Source: Sphingopyxis witflariensis
GTDB taxonomy: Bacteria; Pseudomonadota; Alphaproteobacteria; Sphingomonadales; Sphingomonadaceae
NCBI RefSeq assembly: GCF_002205635.1
Contig: NZ_NISJ01000009.1
Span: forward strand, 112,771 to 176,770
DNA length: 64,000 nt
Direction of reading: 5' to 3'
The notes beneath the pieces are model-generated. The model was not told the origin of the DNA, did no database searches, and worked only from the letters and a program-made list of their open reading frames with translations. This document shows positions 55,084-63,879 of the stretch, in pieces. The number at the start of each line of letters is the position of its first letter. Position 1 is the first letter of the stretch. The position numbers and the translations under genes are program-made.

Positions 55084-55710
55084 TCAATTGGGTCCGAACG
55101 TCGGTCCGAAATCGCGCGTCGGCGCCGCGTCGGCCTTGGCATCGAGCAGCGCGATCAGCTGTCCGGTGCGGTCGTCGCGCTTGGCATAGTCGCGCGCCGA
55201 CATGCCGGCGATATGGTCGGCCCTGTCGGGATTGGCGCCGCTGCGGACGAGCAGGCGGACCATCGCGGCGTTCTTCGACTGGACCGCGAGGATCAGCGCG
55301 GTTTCGCCGCGCCGGTTGGTCTGGTCGACGGGCGGTTTGCGGTCGAGCAAATCCTGGGCGCCGTCGGCGAAATTGAGCAGCGCGGCGTGCATCAGCGGGG
55401 TCATGCCCTGGCGGTCGCCGATCGCCGGGTCGGCGCCCTTGCTGATCAGGAAGCGCAGCCAGCTGATGTCGCGCCGCTTGGTGACGATGATCAGCGCGGT
55501 CTCGCCATTTTCGGGGTGGCGCGTGTTGACCAGCGTCTCATCATCCTTCAGCGCGTCGGTCGCCTTGGTCCCGTCGCGATTCTCGACCGCCTGCAAAAAG
55601 GCATAGCCGCCGCGGAACTGCGCCTGCGCGGGGACGACGCTTCCGGCACCCGCCGCCATCGCGATGGCGAGAAGGAAGGAGGCGAGGCGAATTTCAGCGC
55701 GTCGAAACAT
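55084..55710 (-). CDS. Exported ankyrin-repeat protein
   Basis: The 208-residue protein has a signal peptide (RLASFLLAIAMAAGAGSVVP, cut near AQAQ). It then shows about four ankyrin repeats, e.g. GETALIIVTKRRDISWLRFL, GMTPLMHAALLNFADGAQDL and GETALILAVQSKNAAMVRLL. Ankyrin repeats bind partner proteins. The ATG at 55710 is chosen for the signal peptide; longer starts are not used. It is divergent from the Sco gene. Confidence 0.87.
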   Translation of the reverse strand: MFRRAEIRLASFLLAIAMAAGAGSVVPAQAQFRGGYAFLQAVENRDGTKATDALKDDETLVNTRHPENGETALIIVTKRRDISWLRFLISKGADPAIGDRQGMTPLMHAALLNFADGAQDLLDRKPPVDQTNRRGETALILAVQSKNAAMVRLLVRSGANPDRADHIAGMSARDYAKRDDRTGQLIALLDAKADAAPTRDFGPTFGPN

Positions 55711-55794
55711 AGTCGGGCGATCCTGGAGCATGTGCGCCGCGATCGGCGACGACAAAGGTTGATTTTCGGCGGCCAGCCGACCAAGGCTGGCCGC

Positions 55795-56442
55795 ATGATG
55801 AATATCGCAATTATGGGGCAAAAGCTCGCCCGTTCAAGCCTGCTGCTGATTCTTGGTGTGGCGCTCACCGGTTGCAACGGCCCCGCGGCGACCCCGACCG
55901 ATGCCCGCCCGCCGCTGGAAGGCGCGCGGATTGGCGGTCCGTTCACCCTGACCGACCAAAATGGCAAGAGCGTCAGCGACACGGATTTCGCGGGCCAATA
56001 TCGCCTCATTTATTTCGGCTACAGCTTTTGCCCCGACATCTGCCCGGTGGATCTGCAGAAATTGATGCGCGGGCTGGCGCAGTTCGAAAAGGAAGATGCG
56101 GCGCGCGGCGCCAAGGTCACGCCGCTGTTCATCACCGTCGATCCGGCGCGCGATACGCCTGCGGCGCTGAAGCCCTTCGTCGCCCGCTATCATCCGCGCC
56201 TGCTTGGCCTGACCGGCACCCCCGAACAAATCGCCGCGGCGGCGAAGGCCTATGTCGTGACCTATCACAAGGTCGATGGGTCGGCGCCCGACCGTTATTT
56301 GATGGCGCATAGCCAACTCGCCTTTTTGATGAGCCCCGATGGCACGCCAATCGCGCTGCTGCCGCTCGACGATCCGTCGACCGAAAAAGATGAGGGCGCG
56401 CCCGCCGCGGTCGCCGCCGAGTTGGCGAAGTGGGTGAAATGA
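55795..56442 (+). CDS. SCO1/SenC-family copper chaperone lipoprotein
   Basis: Sco proteins deliver copper to cytochrome c oxidase CuA. The 215-residue protein has a lipoprotein signal ending LTGC, then FTLTDQNGKSVSDTDFAGQY. The copper motif CPDIC lies in FGYSFCPDICPVDLQKLM, and a downstream His sits in LMAHSQLAFL. The start may be 55795 or an ATG one or six codons later. It overlaps the YcgN gene by four bases. Confidence 0.92.
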   Translation: MMNIAIMGQKLARSSLLLILGVALTGCNGPAATPTDARPPLEGARIGGPFTLTDQNGKSVSDTDFAGQYRLIYFGYSFCPDICPVDLQKLMRGLAQFEKEDAARGAKVTPLFITVDPARDTPAALKPFVARYHPRLLGLTGTPEQIAAAAKAYVVTYHKVDGSAPDRYLMAHSQLAFLMSPDGTPIALLPLDDPSTEKDEGAPAAVAAELAKWVK

Positions 56443-56888
56443 CGCCCGGCCGGGCGAGCGAGCGCCCCTTTTGGGAAGCGCCGCTCGCCAGCCTCGACGC
56501 CGGCGAGTGGGAAGCGCTGTGCGACGGCTGCGGCAAATGCTGCCTGCACAAGATCGAGGATGAGGACACGGGCCGCATCTATCCGACCAATGTCGCCTGC
56601 CGCCTGCTCGACCTCACCACCGCGCGTTGCGGCGATTACAAGCATCGCCGCCGCCACGTCCCCGACTGCCTGACGCTGACCAAGTCGAAGGTCTATGACA
56701 TCGAATGGCTGCCGCAAAGCTGCGCCTATCGCCTGCGCGCCGAGGATCGCCCACTTCCCGACTGGCATTATCTGGTGTGTGGCGACCGCGAGGCGGTGCA
56801 CCGCGCCGGCGAATCGATCGTCGGCTGGACGGTCAGCGAGGATGTCGCCGGCCCGCTCGAGAATCATCTTGTCGAACGCATCGTCTGA
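56439..56888 (+). CDS. YcgN-family protein (UPF0260)
   Basis: The 149-residue protein has the metal-binding cysteine cluster LCDGCGKCCLHKIED, later Cys residues (NVACRLLDL, ARCGDYKHRR, PDCLTLTKS, CAYRLR) and the conserved PDWHYLVCGD. The family is probably a zinc or iron-sulfur protein of unknown role. The start overlaps the Sco stop (ATGA), and its end overlaps the next gene. Confidence 0.88.
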   Translation: MTPGRASERPFWEAPLASLDAGEWEALCDGCGKCCLHKIEDEDTGRIYPTNVACRLLDLTTARCGDYKHRRRHVPDCLTLTKSKVYDIEWLPQSCAYRLRAEDRPLPDWHYLVCGDREAVHRAGESIVGWTVSEDVAGPLENHLVERIV

Positions 56889-57600
56889 CTTCGCGCCCGA
56901 TGGCCCGCATATCCGGGTCGGCGACGATCCGTGGCCGGTGCGGCTGGTCCATCACGCCCAGTCGCGGCGCTATCGGCTGGTCTTCGATTCGGCGCGCGGC
57001 GAGCTTCGGCTGACCCTGCCGCGCCGCGCCAGCGCCGCGCGCGCACTCAAATGGGCGGCCGAGCAACAGGAGTGGCTGGTCGAACAGGTCGGGAAGGCCG
57101 CCGTCCCGGTGATCGTCGGCCCCGGCGCGGCGGTGCCGCTGTTCGGGATCGACCGCCATATCGAATGGACGCCGTCGGCGCCGCGCACCGTCCGGCTGAG
57201 CGACGATCGCCTGTCGCTCGGCGGTCCGGCCGAAACGATCGGGCGGCGCATCGAGCGCTGGCTGAAGGCACAGGCGCTCGAACTGATGGAGCGCGAGAGC
57301 CGCGAGATTGCGGCGGCGGCGGGGCTGACCCTCGGGCGCGTCGGGATCGGCGATCCGCGCAGTCGGTGGGGCAGCTGCACCGCGACCGGCGACCTGCGCT
57401 ATAGCTGGCGGCTGGTGATGGCGCCCGCGCACGTCCGCCGCGCGACCGTCGCGCACGAGGTCGCGCATCTGCGCCACATGGACCATGGCCCCGACTTTCA
57501 CGCGCTGGTCGATGAATTGCACGACGGCGATGTCGCCGCAGCGCGGGGCTGGCTGCGCCGCGAGGGGCGCGGCCTGCACCGCTATCGCTTCGCGGCCTGA
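56869..57600 (+). CDS. YgjP-like metal-dependent hydrolase (SprT/M48-like fold)
   Basis: The approximately 243-residue protein contains the zinc peptidase motif VAHEVAHLRHMDHGPDFHAL (HExxH with downstream His) and the family landmark DPRSRWGSCTATGDLRYSWR. The start is uncertain: no ATG is available near the family start, and TTG at 56869 is the likeliest, overlapping ycgN by 20 bp. Function in bacteria is not established. Confidence 0.83.
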   Translation: MSNASSDFAPDGPHIRVGDDPWPVRLVHHAQSRRYRLVFDSARGELRLTLPRRASAARALKWAAEQQEWLVEQVGKAAVPVIVGPGAAVPLFGIDRHIEWTPSAPRTVRLSDDRLSLGGPAETIGRRIERWLKAQALELMERESREIAAAAGLTLGRVGIGDPRSRWGSCTATGDLRYSWRLVMAPAHVRRATVAHEVAHLRHMDHGPDFHALVDELHDGDVAAARGWLRREGRGLHRYRFAA

Positions 57601-57603
57601 TCC

Positions 57604-59796
57604 CTAATCATTATCGCCTTGCGGCGTCCTTTGGGCCGGCGCTCTTACTGCTGGCGGCGCAACGATCTTGGGCCCGGAAGGCGCCTTGGTCTGTCCGCCA
57701 TTGTCGCCCTGCGCGCGGCGGCCGGTCTGTTCCTCGATCCATTGCTGGTTGAGCACCGGGCCGTCGTCGGGCGTTTCGGACGGCGGCGGCGGGGCGGCGG
57801 GGTCGGCGTCGGGAACCGGAGCGGTCGCAGGCAGCTCGATCGGCATGCCATTTTCATCGACCAGTGCGCCATCCTCGGGCGCGCCGAAATAGGCGTCGCC
57901 TTCTTCTTCCAGCTGCCATTCGGGCAATTTGACCTCGGTATCAAAGGCTTCGACCGGGCGGCGGGCGACTGCGACGCGCATATAATCGGCAAAGGCCTTC
58001 GCCGGGGCGCGGCCGCCCTGCAGCCCGCCGACGGGCTTCGCATCGTCGCGGCCCATCCAGACGCCGGTGGTGATGCCGCTCGAAAAGCCGAGGAACCAGC
58101 CATCCTTGTTGCTCGATGTCGTACCGGTCTTGCCCGCGACGGGGCGACCGATCTGTGCCGCCCTGCCGGTGCCGGTGGCCACGGCGGTCTGGAGCAGGTC
58201 GGTGATCCCTGCGGCGACCCAGCTATCGACCAGAACCTGTCCGCCTGTCGCGGGACGCTGATAGAGCAGGCCGCCGTCGGCGGTCGTGACCTTGGTGATG
58301 CCATAGGGTTGCACCGACACGCCCTTGCGCGACACGGCGGCAAAGGCGGCGGTCATGTCGATCACCCGCGTCTCGGCGCTGCCCAGCACCATCGACGGCT
58401 GGGTGTTGATCGGGGTGGTGATGCCGAAGCGGCGCGCCATATTGGCGACCGAGGAAAAACCGACCTCGTCGCCGAGCTTCGCCGCGACGGTGTTGACCGA
58501 ATAGGCGAACGCCGTGCGCAGGCTGATCGCGCCGGAAAAACGTCCCGACGAGTTGCGTGGGCTCCAGCCATTGATCGTCACCGGTTCGTCGACGACCTGA
58601 TCATCGACCTTATGCCCCGCCTCGAGTGCAGCCATATAGACGAATAATTTCCATGCCGAGCCCGGCTGGCGCAGCGCCTGTGTCGCGCGATTATAGTTGG
58701 AAGTGACATAGTCGGTGCCGCCGACCATCGCGCGCACCGCGCCGTCGCGGTCGAGCGAGACGAGCGCGCCCTGCACGCCCTTTGGCGTATTGGCCTGGAT
58801 CGAGGCGGTCGCCGCGCGCTGCATACCCAGGTCGATCGTTGTGTAGACGTCGAGCGCTTCGGCGCCCTCGTCGATCAGCATGTCGAGCTGCGGCAGCGCC
58901 CAGTCGGTGAAATAGCGCGCGCTATTCTGGCCGGTTTCCTTGGCGAGCTGAACATTGGCGGGTTCGGCGCTGTCGGCCTGCGCGCGGGTGATCACCCCGG
59001 CATCGACCATCACGTCGAGCACGACGCCGGCGCGGCCGAGCGCGGCCTGCGCATCGGCGGTCGGTGAATAGCGCGAGGGTGCCTTGACCAGCCCGGCGAC
59101 GACGGCGGCTTCGGACAGCGACATCTGGGTCGCGCTATGGCCGAAGAAGCTGTTCGACGCGGCGTCGATGCCATAGCTGCCGCCGCCGAAATAGACCTTG
59201 TTCAGATAAAGCTCGAGCAGTTCGTCCTTCGAGAATTTCCATTCGAGCGCCATCGCCAGCACGGCCTCGCGCAGCTTGCGCGTCCAGGTATAGCTGTTCG
59301 ACAGGAAGATGTTGCGCGCGAGCTGCTGGGTGATCGTCGATGCGCCCTGCATGCGCCGTCCGCTGCCATAATTTTGGGCGGCGACCGCAGCGGCCCGGGC
59401 CATGCCGACGGGGTCGACCCCTGGATGATAACGGAAACGCCGGTCCTCGACCGCGACCATCGCATCCTGCATCACCTGCGGGGTTTCGCTCAGGCTCAGC
59501 CAGCGGCCGTAATTGGGGCCGAGCGACAGGAATACCGTGCCGTCGGCGGCGCGGAGGCGGATCGTCTGCCCGGCGGGCGATTTCTTGAGCTCTTCGAAGC
59601 TCGGCATGCGCTGCACGGCGATGCCGACCGCGATACCCAGCGCGATCAGGCCGACGATGGCGAGGCCGATGCCCCAGCGGAAGAGCCGCCGGAACCAGAC
59701 GCGCCAGCGCGAGGGCGTGGCCGAACCCGGCGATCCCCGTCCTTTACCCGATGATGGCGATTTTCCCGACGATGCTTGCTGTCGTTCGCGGCGCAA
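57604..59796 (-). CDS. Penicillin-binding protein 1A-type transglycosylase/transpeptidase
   Basis: The bifunctional enzyme polymerises and cross-links peptidoglycan. The 730-residue protein has a membrane anchor at about 42-61 (GIGLAIVGLIALGIAVGIA). The GT51 domain shows VAVEDRRFRYHPGVDP (Glu117) and GASTITQQLARNIFL. The transpeptidase domain has SAWK (380-383), SVN (433-435) and KTGT (556-559). A Pro-rich tail of about 70 residues follows. The start is a TTG; no ATG precedes the membrane segment. It converges with the YgjP-like gene, three bp apart. Confidence 0.93.
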   Translation of the reverse strand: MRRERQQASSGKSPSSGKGRGSPGSATPSRWRVWFRRLFRWGIGLAIVGLIALGIAVGIAVQRMPSFEELKKSPAGQTIRLRAADGTVFLSLGPNYGRWLSLSETPQVMQDAMVAVEDRRFRYHPGVDPVGMARAAAVAAQNYGSGRRMQGASTITQQLARNIFLSNSYTWTRKLREAVLAMALEWKFSKDELLELYLNKVYFGGGSYGIDAASNSFFGHSATQMSLSEAAVVAGLVKAPSRYSPTADAQAALGRAGVVLDVMVDAGVITRAQADSAEPANVQLAKETGQNSARYFTDWALPQLDMLIDEGAEALDVYTTIDLGMQRAATASIQANTPKGVQGALVSLDRDGAVRAMVGGTDYVTSNYNRATQALRQPGSAWKLFVYMAALEAGHKVDDQVVDEPVTINGWSPRNSSGRFSGAISLRTAFAYSVNTVAAKLGDEVGFSSVANMARRFGITTPINTQPSMVLGSAETRVIDMTAAFAAVSRKGVSVQPYGITKVTTADGGLLYQRPATGGQVLVDSWVAAGITDLLQTAVATGTGRAAQIGRPVAGKTGTTSSNKDGWFLGFSSGITTGVWMGRDDAKPVGGLQGGRAPAKAFADYMRVAVARRPVEAFDTEVKLPEWQLEEEGDAYFGAPEDGALVDENGMPIELPATAPVPDADPAAPPPPSETPDDGPVLNQQWIEEQTGRRAQGDNGGQTKAPSGPKIVAPPAVRAPAQRTPQGDND

Positions 59797-59869
59797 AGCC
59801 CGTATTCCTTACCTTAAGGGACTGGCCCTGATTGCGCCCCTGATGCGTCAACCCCGCGAAAGCCGTGGT

Positions 59870-60271
59870 TCAGCCTTCGCCCGTCTTCGCCTCTTCCGGT
59901 GCGCGCCCCTCGAAGTCAAGCGCCGCGCTGTTGATGCAATAGCGCAGCCCCGTCGGCCCGGGGCCATCGGGGAAGACATGGCCGAGGTGGCCTTCGCATG
60001 AAGCACAGCGCACTTCGGTGCGGACCATGCCGTGGCTGCTGTCGGTCAGTTCGGCGACCGCGGCATCGGCGGCGGGGGCGGTATAGCTCGGCCAGCCCGA
60101 TCCGCTGTCATATTTGGTGCGGCTGTCGAACAGGGGTGCGCCGCATCCGGCGCAGCGATACATGCCGTCGCCCTTGTGATCGGTATATTTGCCGGTGAAG
60201 GCGCGCTCGGTGCCGCCTTCGCGCAGCACATGATGCGCCATCGGGTCGAGATCGGTCTTGGGTTCGGTCAT
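59870..60271 (-). CDS. msrB: Peptide-methionine (R)-S-oxide reductase
   Basis: MsrB repairs oxidised methionine. The 133-residue protein has the four zinc cysteines (C40, C43, C89, C92; YRCAGC and RCASC) and the catalytic Cys112 in RYCINSAAL, with [12 protein letters not shown] at the substrate site. It has no MsrA domain. No signal peptide is visible, so it acts in the cytoplasm. Confidence 0.96.
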   Translation of the reverse strand: MTEPKTDLDPMAHHVLREGGTERAFTGKYTDHKGDGMYRCAGCGAPLFDSRTKYDSGSGWPSYTAPAADAAVAELTDSSHGMVRTEVRCASCEGHLGHVFPDGPGPTGLRYCINSAALDFEGRAPEEAKTGEG

Positions 60272-60349
60272 GCGGATAGCTCCTGGGGGGAGGGTGATAT
60301 GTTGCGCCCAATATCGGACCGAAACCAGCTTGCCGCAAGGGGGCGCGGC

Positions 60350-61450
60350 TCAGCCGCCCCGGATGCGCGTGGCTTCCGAAACCCAGCGCACCAGCGCGGG
60401 CAGGCGCGCCGAAGCTGACGTCACGACGCCAGCGGTCAGCGGATTTTCGCCCGCGCGCCAGACCAGATTGGCGATGGCGAAGGGGCGCCGCATCCGCGCC
60501 GCGAGCCGATGCTGAAAATCGGGCGCGGCGTCTGCGCCCTTGTGGCGCCATGCCGTCACCGCGGCCTCGGCGCTCGCGAGCGCCAGCCCCATTCCCTCGC
60601 CCGCGAGACTCGGGATCACCCCCGCCTGATCGCCCAGCCGGAACAGGCCGCGCGTCGTATCGTGGGCGCGCCAGCCATAGGGGACATGGCCGATCGCATC
60701 GATATTCGGTCCCCAATCGGCATGCGCGAGCCGTTCGCCGAGCATGGGGTGCGCGTCGCCGAGTGCGCGCAGCAGCGCGGCAGGCTGGCCGCCCGTCGCA
60801 TCGAGCCGCGATTTGTGGACCGCGAGGCACAGGTTCGCGCTGCCGCCTTCCTGCCGCACGAGCCCCGCATAGCCGTGGTCGAACAGGTGAAGCTCGACCG
60901 CATCGCCGACCAGCCGGTCGAGCGCGGCGCCCGGTGGCAGGCGCAGCCGCAATCCCATCACCGGATCGCGCTGTTGCCATGCCGCCGGCTCGCGCGGAAA
61001 TCCCCGAAAGCCATGCTTGCCGGCGGCGAGAAACAGCGAAGACGCGGACAGGGTGGCGCCGTCGCGCGTTTGCACCGCGCCGCTTTCGATCGCCGTCGCA
61101 TGGACCCCGCGCTCCAGCCCCGCCCCTGCTGCGACGGCGGCCGCCTGCAATAGGGTGTCGAGCCGATGACGCGATATCGCCATCGCGGCTTTGGGCAGGG
61201 CGGTTTCGCTCCGCCGTTTTCCCGCGAAGAGCCGCACCGACCGGATCATCTGCCCGCCGAGGGTGTCGGGCGCGATCCCCAGCGCCTCGATCCGCGCGAG
61301 CGACTGCCAGCTCAGGAACCCGCCGCACAGCGCATCGCCGGTTTCGCGCGCGCGTTCGAGCAGCACTATCTTCGCCCCGGCCCGCGCGAGGCCGATCGCC
61401 GCGGCCGCCCCGGCGGGACCGGCGCCAACGACGATCGCGTCGGGTTTCAC
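60350..61450 (-). CDS. FAD-dependent oxidoreductase (geranylgeranyl-reductase-like), PKS operon
   Basis: The 366-residue flavoprotein starts at GTG with the Rossmann motif VVGAGPAGAAAAIGLARAGA. It has MAISRHRLDTLLQAAA and the FAD-contact FRLGDQAGVIPSLAGEGMGL. It resembles monooxygenases and geranylgeranyl reductases, and the last substrate group is unknown. The GTG overlaps the methyltransferase stop (GTGA), so translation is coupled. It is the third gene of the PKS operon and probably oxidises the polyketide product, as SrsC-like hydroxylases do. Confidence 0.85.
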   Translation of the reverse strand: MKPDAIVVGAGPAGAAAAIGLARAGAKIVLLERARETGDALCGGFLSWQSLARIEALGIAPDTLGGQMIRSVRLFAGKRRSETALPKAAMAISRHRLDTLLQAAAVAAGAGLERGVHATAIESGAVQTRDGATLSASSLFLAAGKHGFRGFPREPAAWQQRDPVMGLRLRLPPGAALDRLVGDAVELHLFDHGYAGLVRQEGGSANLCLAVHKSRLDATGGQPAALLRALGDAHPMLGERLAHADWGPNIDAIGHVPYGWRAHDTTRGLFRLGDQAGVIPSLAGEGMGLALASAEAAVTAWRHKGADAAPDFQHRLAARMRRPFAIANLVWRAGENPLTAGVVTSASARLPALVRWVSEATRIRGG

Positions 61451-62160
61451 CGGATGCGCTCGACGCACAGCCGATAAGGAAAGCTGCGAAAGATGCGGAC
61501 CGCCCCGGCGCTTTCGGGCAGCGCATCGGCCAGCATCGCCTGCCATTCGGCGCGGCGGAAACTGCGCCCCACCGAAAGCTGCCCGTCGCGGCGGACGATC
61601 GGATCGACCAGCGCGAGCGTTGCCAGCAGCGGATATCCGGCGAAGGGCAGGCGCTGGCGATGCAGGTCGTTAATCAGCCAGCCGCGCGCGCTCTCCGCCT
61701 CCATGAAGCGCAGAAAAGTAGTGCGTTCGGCGGCGCTCATATGATGGGTGACGAGGCTGGAGAGGATGATGTCCCACCCCTGCCCTGCCAGATCCCGATA
61801 ATCGCCGGTGACCAGCCGCGCTCGCTCGCCCAGCCGCGCCTCGGCGATGGGCGCGCTTTTGGGGTTGAGGTCGACGCCGACCAGATCGAGCGCGACCCCG
61901 CGCCGGTCGCCCCAGCGCGCGATCCGTGCGAGCATGTCGCCGCTGCCGAAACCGACGTCGAGGATGCGCCACGGCCGGTCGCCGATACCGCGCGCGCGCA
62001 CCCGGTCCAGAAAGCCCAGCGTCGGCCGCGCCGCCAGCGTCAGCGCGTTGATCCGCGACAGGTCGGCGAGGACGCGCGCGTAGCGCGCGGGCGCCAGCTC
62101 GGCGGCGTCCATTTCCTCCTCGGCCGCGATCGGCACGCGAAGGCTGGCGAAGGGGTTCAT
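61447..62160 (-). CDS. SAM-dependent methyltransferase, PKS operon
   Basis: The 237-residue class I methyltransferase has motif I ILDVGFGSGDMLARIAR, motif II-type VGVDLNPKSAPIAEARL and the post-motif DIILSSLVTHHMSAAE. It is 4 bp after the PKS gene and overlaps the FAD oxidoreductase gene. In comparable operons such enzymes O- or C-methylate the aromatic polyketide. The exact acceptor is unknown. Confidence 0.88.
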   Translation of the reverse strand: MNPFASLRVPIAAEEEMDAAELAPARYARVLADLSRINALTLAARPTLGFLDRVRARGIGDRPWRILDVGFGSGDMLARIARWGDRRGVALDLVGVDLNPKSAPIAEARLGERARLVTGDYRDLAGQGWDIILSSLVTHHMSAAERTTFLRFMEAESARGWLINDLHRQRLPFAGYPLLATLALVDPIVRRDGQLSVGRSFRRAEWQAMLADALPESAGAVRIFRSFPYRLCVERIR

Positions 62161-62164
62161 GTTC

Positions 62165-63247
62165 CTATGTTGCCTGGGGGGCGGTGAAGCGGATCGCTTC
62201 GGCGGCGAGGCCGGGGCCGAATGCGATTGCGACGCCGTCGCCCGCCGCGCCGCGCGCCATCATGTCGGCGAGCACGAACAGGATGGTTGCCGACGACATA
62301 TTGCCGAAGCGCGCGAGCACCGCGCGGCTGTCGGCGAGCGCGTGCGGGGGAAGCTCCAGCGCATGTTCGACCGCGTCGAGCACCGATCGGCCGCCGGCGT
62401 GGACCGCGAGCAAAGGCGGCGGATCGCCCGCGCCGAACAATTGTTCGCGCACCGCGGGGAGGCTCAGCGCCTCGCGCAGCCGGCCGGGAACCTCGCCCGA
62501 CAGCTGCATCGCAAAGCCGCTGTCGCCAATGTCCCAGCGGATGAGGTCGGCGCTGTCCTCAAGCGCGAGGCTGGCGCCGACGCCCAGCGCGAAGCCCTGC
62601 GCGTCGGCGGAGACGATCGCCGCCGCCGCGCCGTCGCTGAATTGCAGCATCATCAACAGCGGTTCGGCCTCGTCGGCGTGCGCGAGATGTAAGGTCGACA
62701 GTTCGACGCTCACCACCAGCACGACTGCGCCCGGCTCCGACCGCACGATATGCCGCGCGGTGCGCAGCGCGGTGACCCCGGCGTAACAGCCCATGAAGCC
62801 GATCAGCACGCGCTCGACCGTAGGCGACAGGCCCAGCCGCTTCGCCACTATCTGATCGATTCCGGGGGCGACGAAGCCGGTGCAGCTTGCCACGACGATA
62901 TGGGTGATGCGCGCGGGATCGAAGGCGTCGCCGAGCGCGGCGATCGCCGCCATGACGAGATTGGGGGCCTCTTCGGCATAGGCGGCCATCCGCGCCGAGG
63001 TCGGGGGCAGGTCGGGATCGCCATAAAAACCGCCCGGCGCGATCAGCGATCCGCCGCCGGGTGCCGGGGGCAGCACCGACCAGCGATGCTCGATCCCCGA
63101 TCGTGCCGCCATACGGGCAAAGATCGCGCGCATCCGCTCGTCGGCGATGCGCGGCGCGGCCCAGTCGATGAAGCTTTGGTGGATGTCGTGCCCGGGCACC
63201 GCGGTGGCGAGGGCGTTCAGCCAGGCGGCGGGTGGCTTGATGGTCAT
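62165..63247 (-). CDS. Type III polyketide synthase (chalcone/alkylresorcinol-synthase family)
   Basis: Type III PKSs condense malonyl-CoA units on an acyl starter. The 360-residue protein has the catalytic triad Cys154 (FMGCYAGV), His283 (AVHAGGRSVLD) and Asn316 (FGNMSSAT), and SCTGFVAPGIDQIVAKRLGL. The bacterial family includes alkylresorcinol/alkylpyrone synthases. It leads an operon with a methyltransferase and an FAD oxidoreductase. Confidence 0.93.
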   Translation of the reverse strand: MTIKPPAAWLNALATAVPGHDIHQSFIDWAAPRIADERMRAIFARMAARSGIEHRWSVLPPAPGGGSLIAPGGFYGDPDLPPTSARMAAYAEEAPNLVMAAIAALGDAFDPARITHIVVASCTGFVAPGIDQIVAKRLGLSPTVERVLIGFMGCYAGVTALRTARHIVRSEPGAVVLVVSVELSTLHLAHADEAEPLLMMLQFSDGAAAAIVSADAQGFALGVGASLALEDSADLIRWDIGDSGFAMQLSGEVPGRLREALSLPAVREQLFGAGDPPPLLAVHAGGRSVLDAVEHALELPPHALADSRAVLARFGNMSSATILFVLADMMARGAAGDGVAIAFGPGLAAEAIRFTAPQAT

Positions 63248-63314
63248 GCTACACCTTGGCTCAAAAGGGGGGGGGCGGGCCAGTCGATAAGCGCTTCGCG
63301 TGCTTTACGGTGGA

Positions 63315-63322
63315 TTAACCAT
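63315..63322 (+). promoter_or_regulatory. CtrA half-site-like motif upstream of the DUF4402 gene
   Basis: TTAACCAT lies 21 bp before the GTG start. This 8-mer is a known half-site of alphaproteobacterial CtrA. Confidence 0.25.
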
Positions 63323-63342
63323 GGTGATGCTAAGGAGAGGGG

Positions 63343-63858
63343 GTGAAACTGCGCCTTTTCCTTGGTCTTGGCCTGCTCCTCGCCTGTCCTGCGACGGCGG
63401 TCGCGCAGTGCCAGCTCTGCGCGCAGGACGCGGCGGGCGGCGCGGCGGCGACTCGCAAAAGCGAAACCCCGCTGCGCGTCGATATCGAAACCCAGCTCGA
63501 CTTCAGCCGCGTCGCGGTTGGCGCGATGGGCGGTGCGGTCGAACTCGACCCCGCATCGGGCGCGCGGCGGCTCAGCGGCGCCATCGTCGATCTTGGCGGT
63601 TTTCCGGTGACCGGCGTCGTCACCGTGCGCGGCGAACCCGGCGCCGAGGTCCGCGTGATCCTGCCCGCGACGGTAGACCTCGAAGGCGACCATGGCCGCA
63701 GCGCGCGCGTCACCGGTCTTGTCACCAACCTCGCTCCCGCCCCGCGGCTCGGCGCGGACGGGCGGCTCCAGTTCCGCTTCGGCGGCCGGCTCCAGATCGC
63801 GGGGATAGACGACGGCGACTATCGTGGCCGGATTCCGGTGACGGTGGAGTATCAATAG
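63343..63858 (+). CDS. Secreted DUF4402-family protein
   Basis: The 171-residue protein starts at GTG (read as Met: KLRLFLGLGLLLACPATAVA) with a signal peptide. It continues with a beta-rich domain (DIETQLDFSRVAVGAMGGAV, FPVTGVVTVRGEPGAEVRVI, ITVEY-like end PVTVEYQ) typical of DUF4402. Members often resemble pilus- or fimbria-like subunits. GGAGAGGG precedes the start. It is divergent from the PKS operon. Confidence 0.8.
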   Translation: MKLRLFLGLGLLLACPATAVAQCQLCAQDAAGGAAATRKSETPLRVDIETQLDFSRVAVGAMGGAVELDPASGARRLSGAIVDLGGFPVTGVVTVRGEPGAEVRVILPATVDLEGDHGRSARVTGLVTNLAPAPRLGADGRLQFRFGGRLQIAGIDDGDYRGRIPVTVEYQ

Positions 63859-63879
63859 GGTCGGGTTGGTGGTTGTCCG

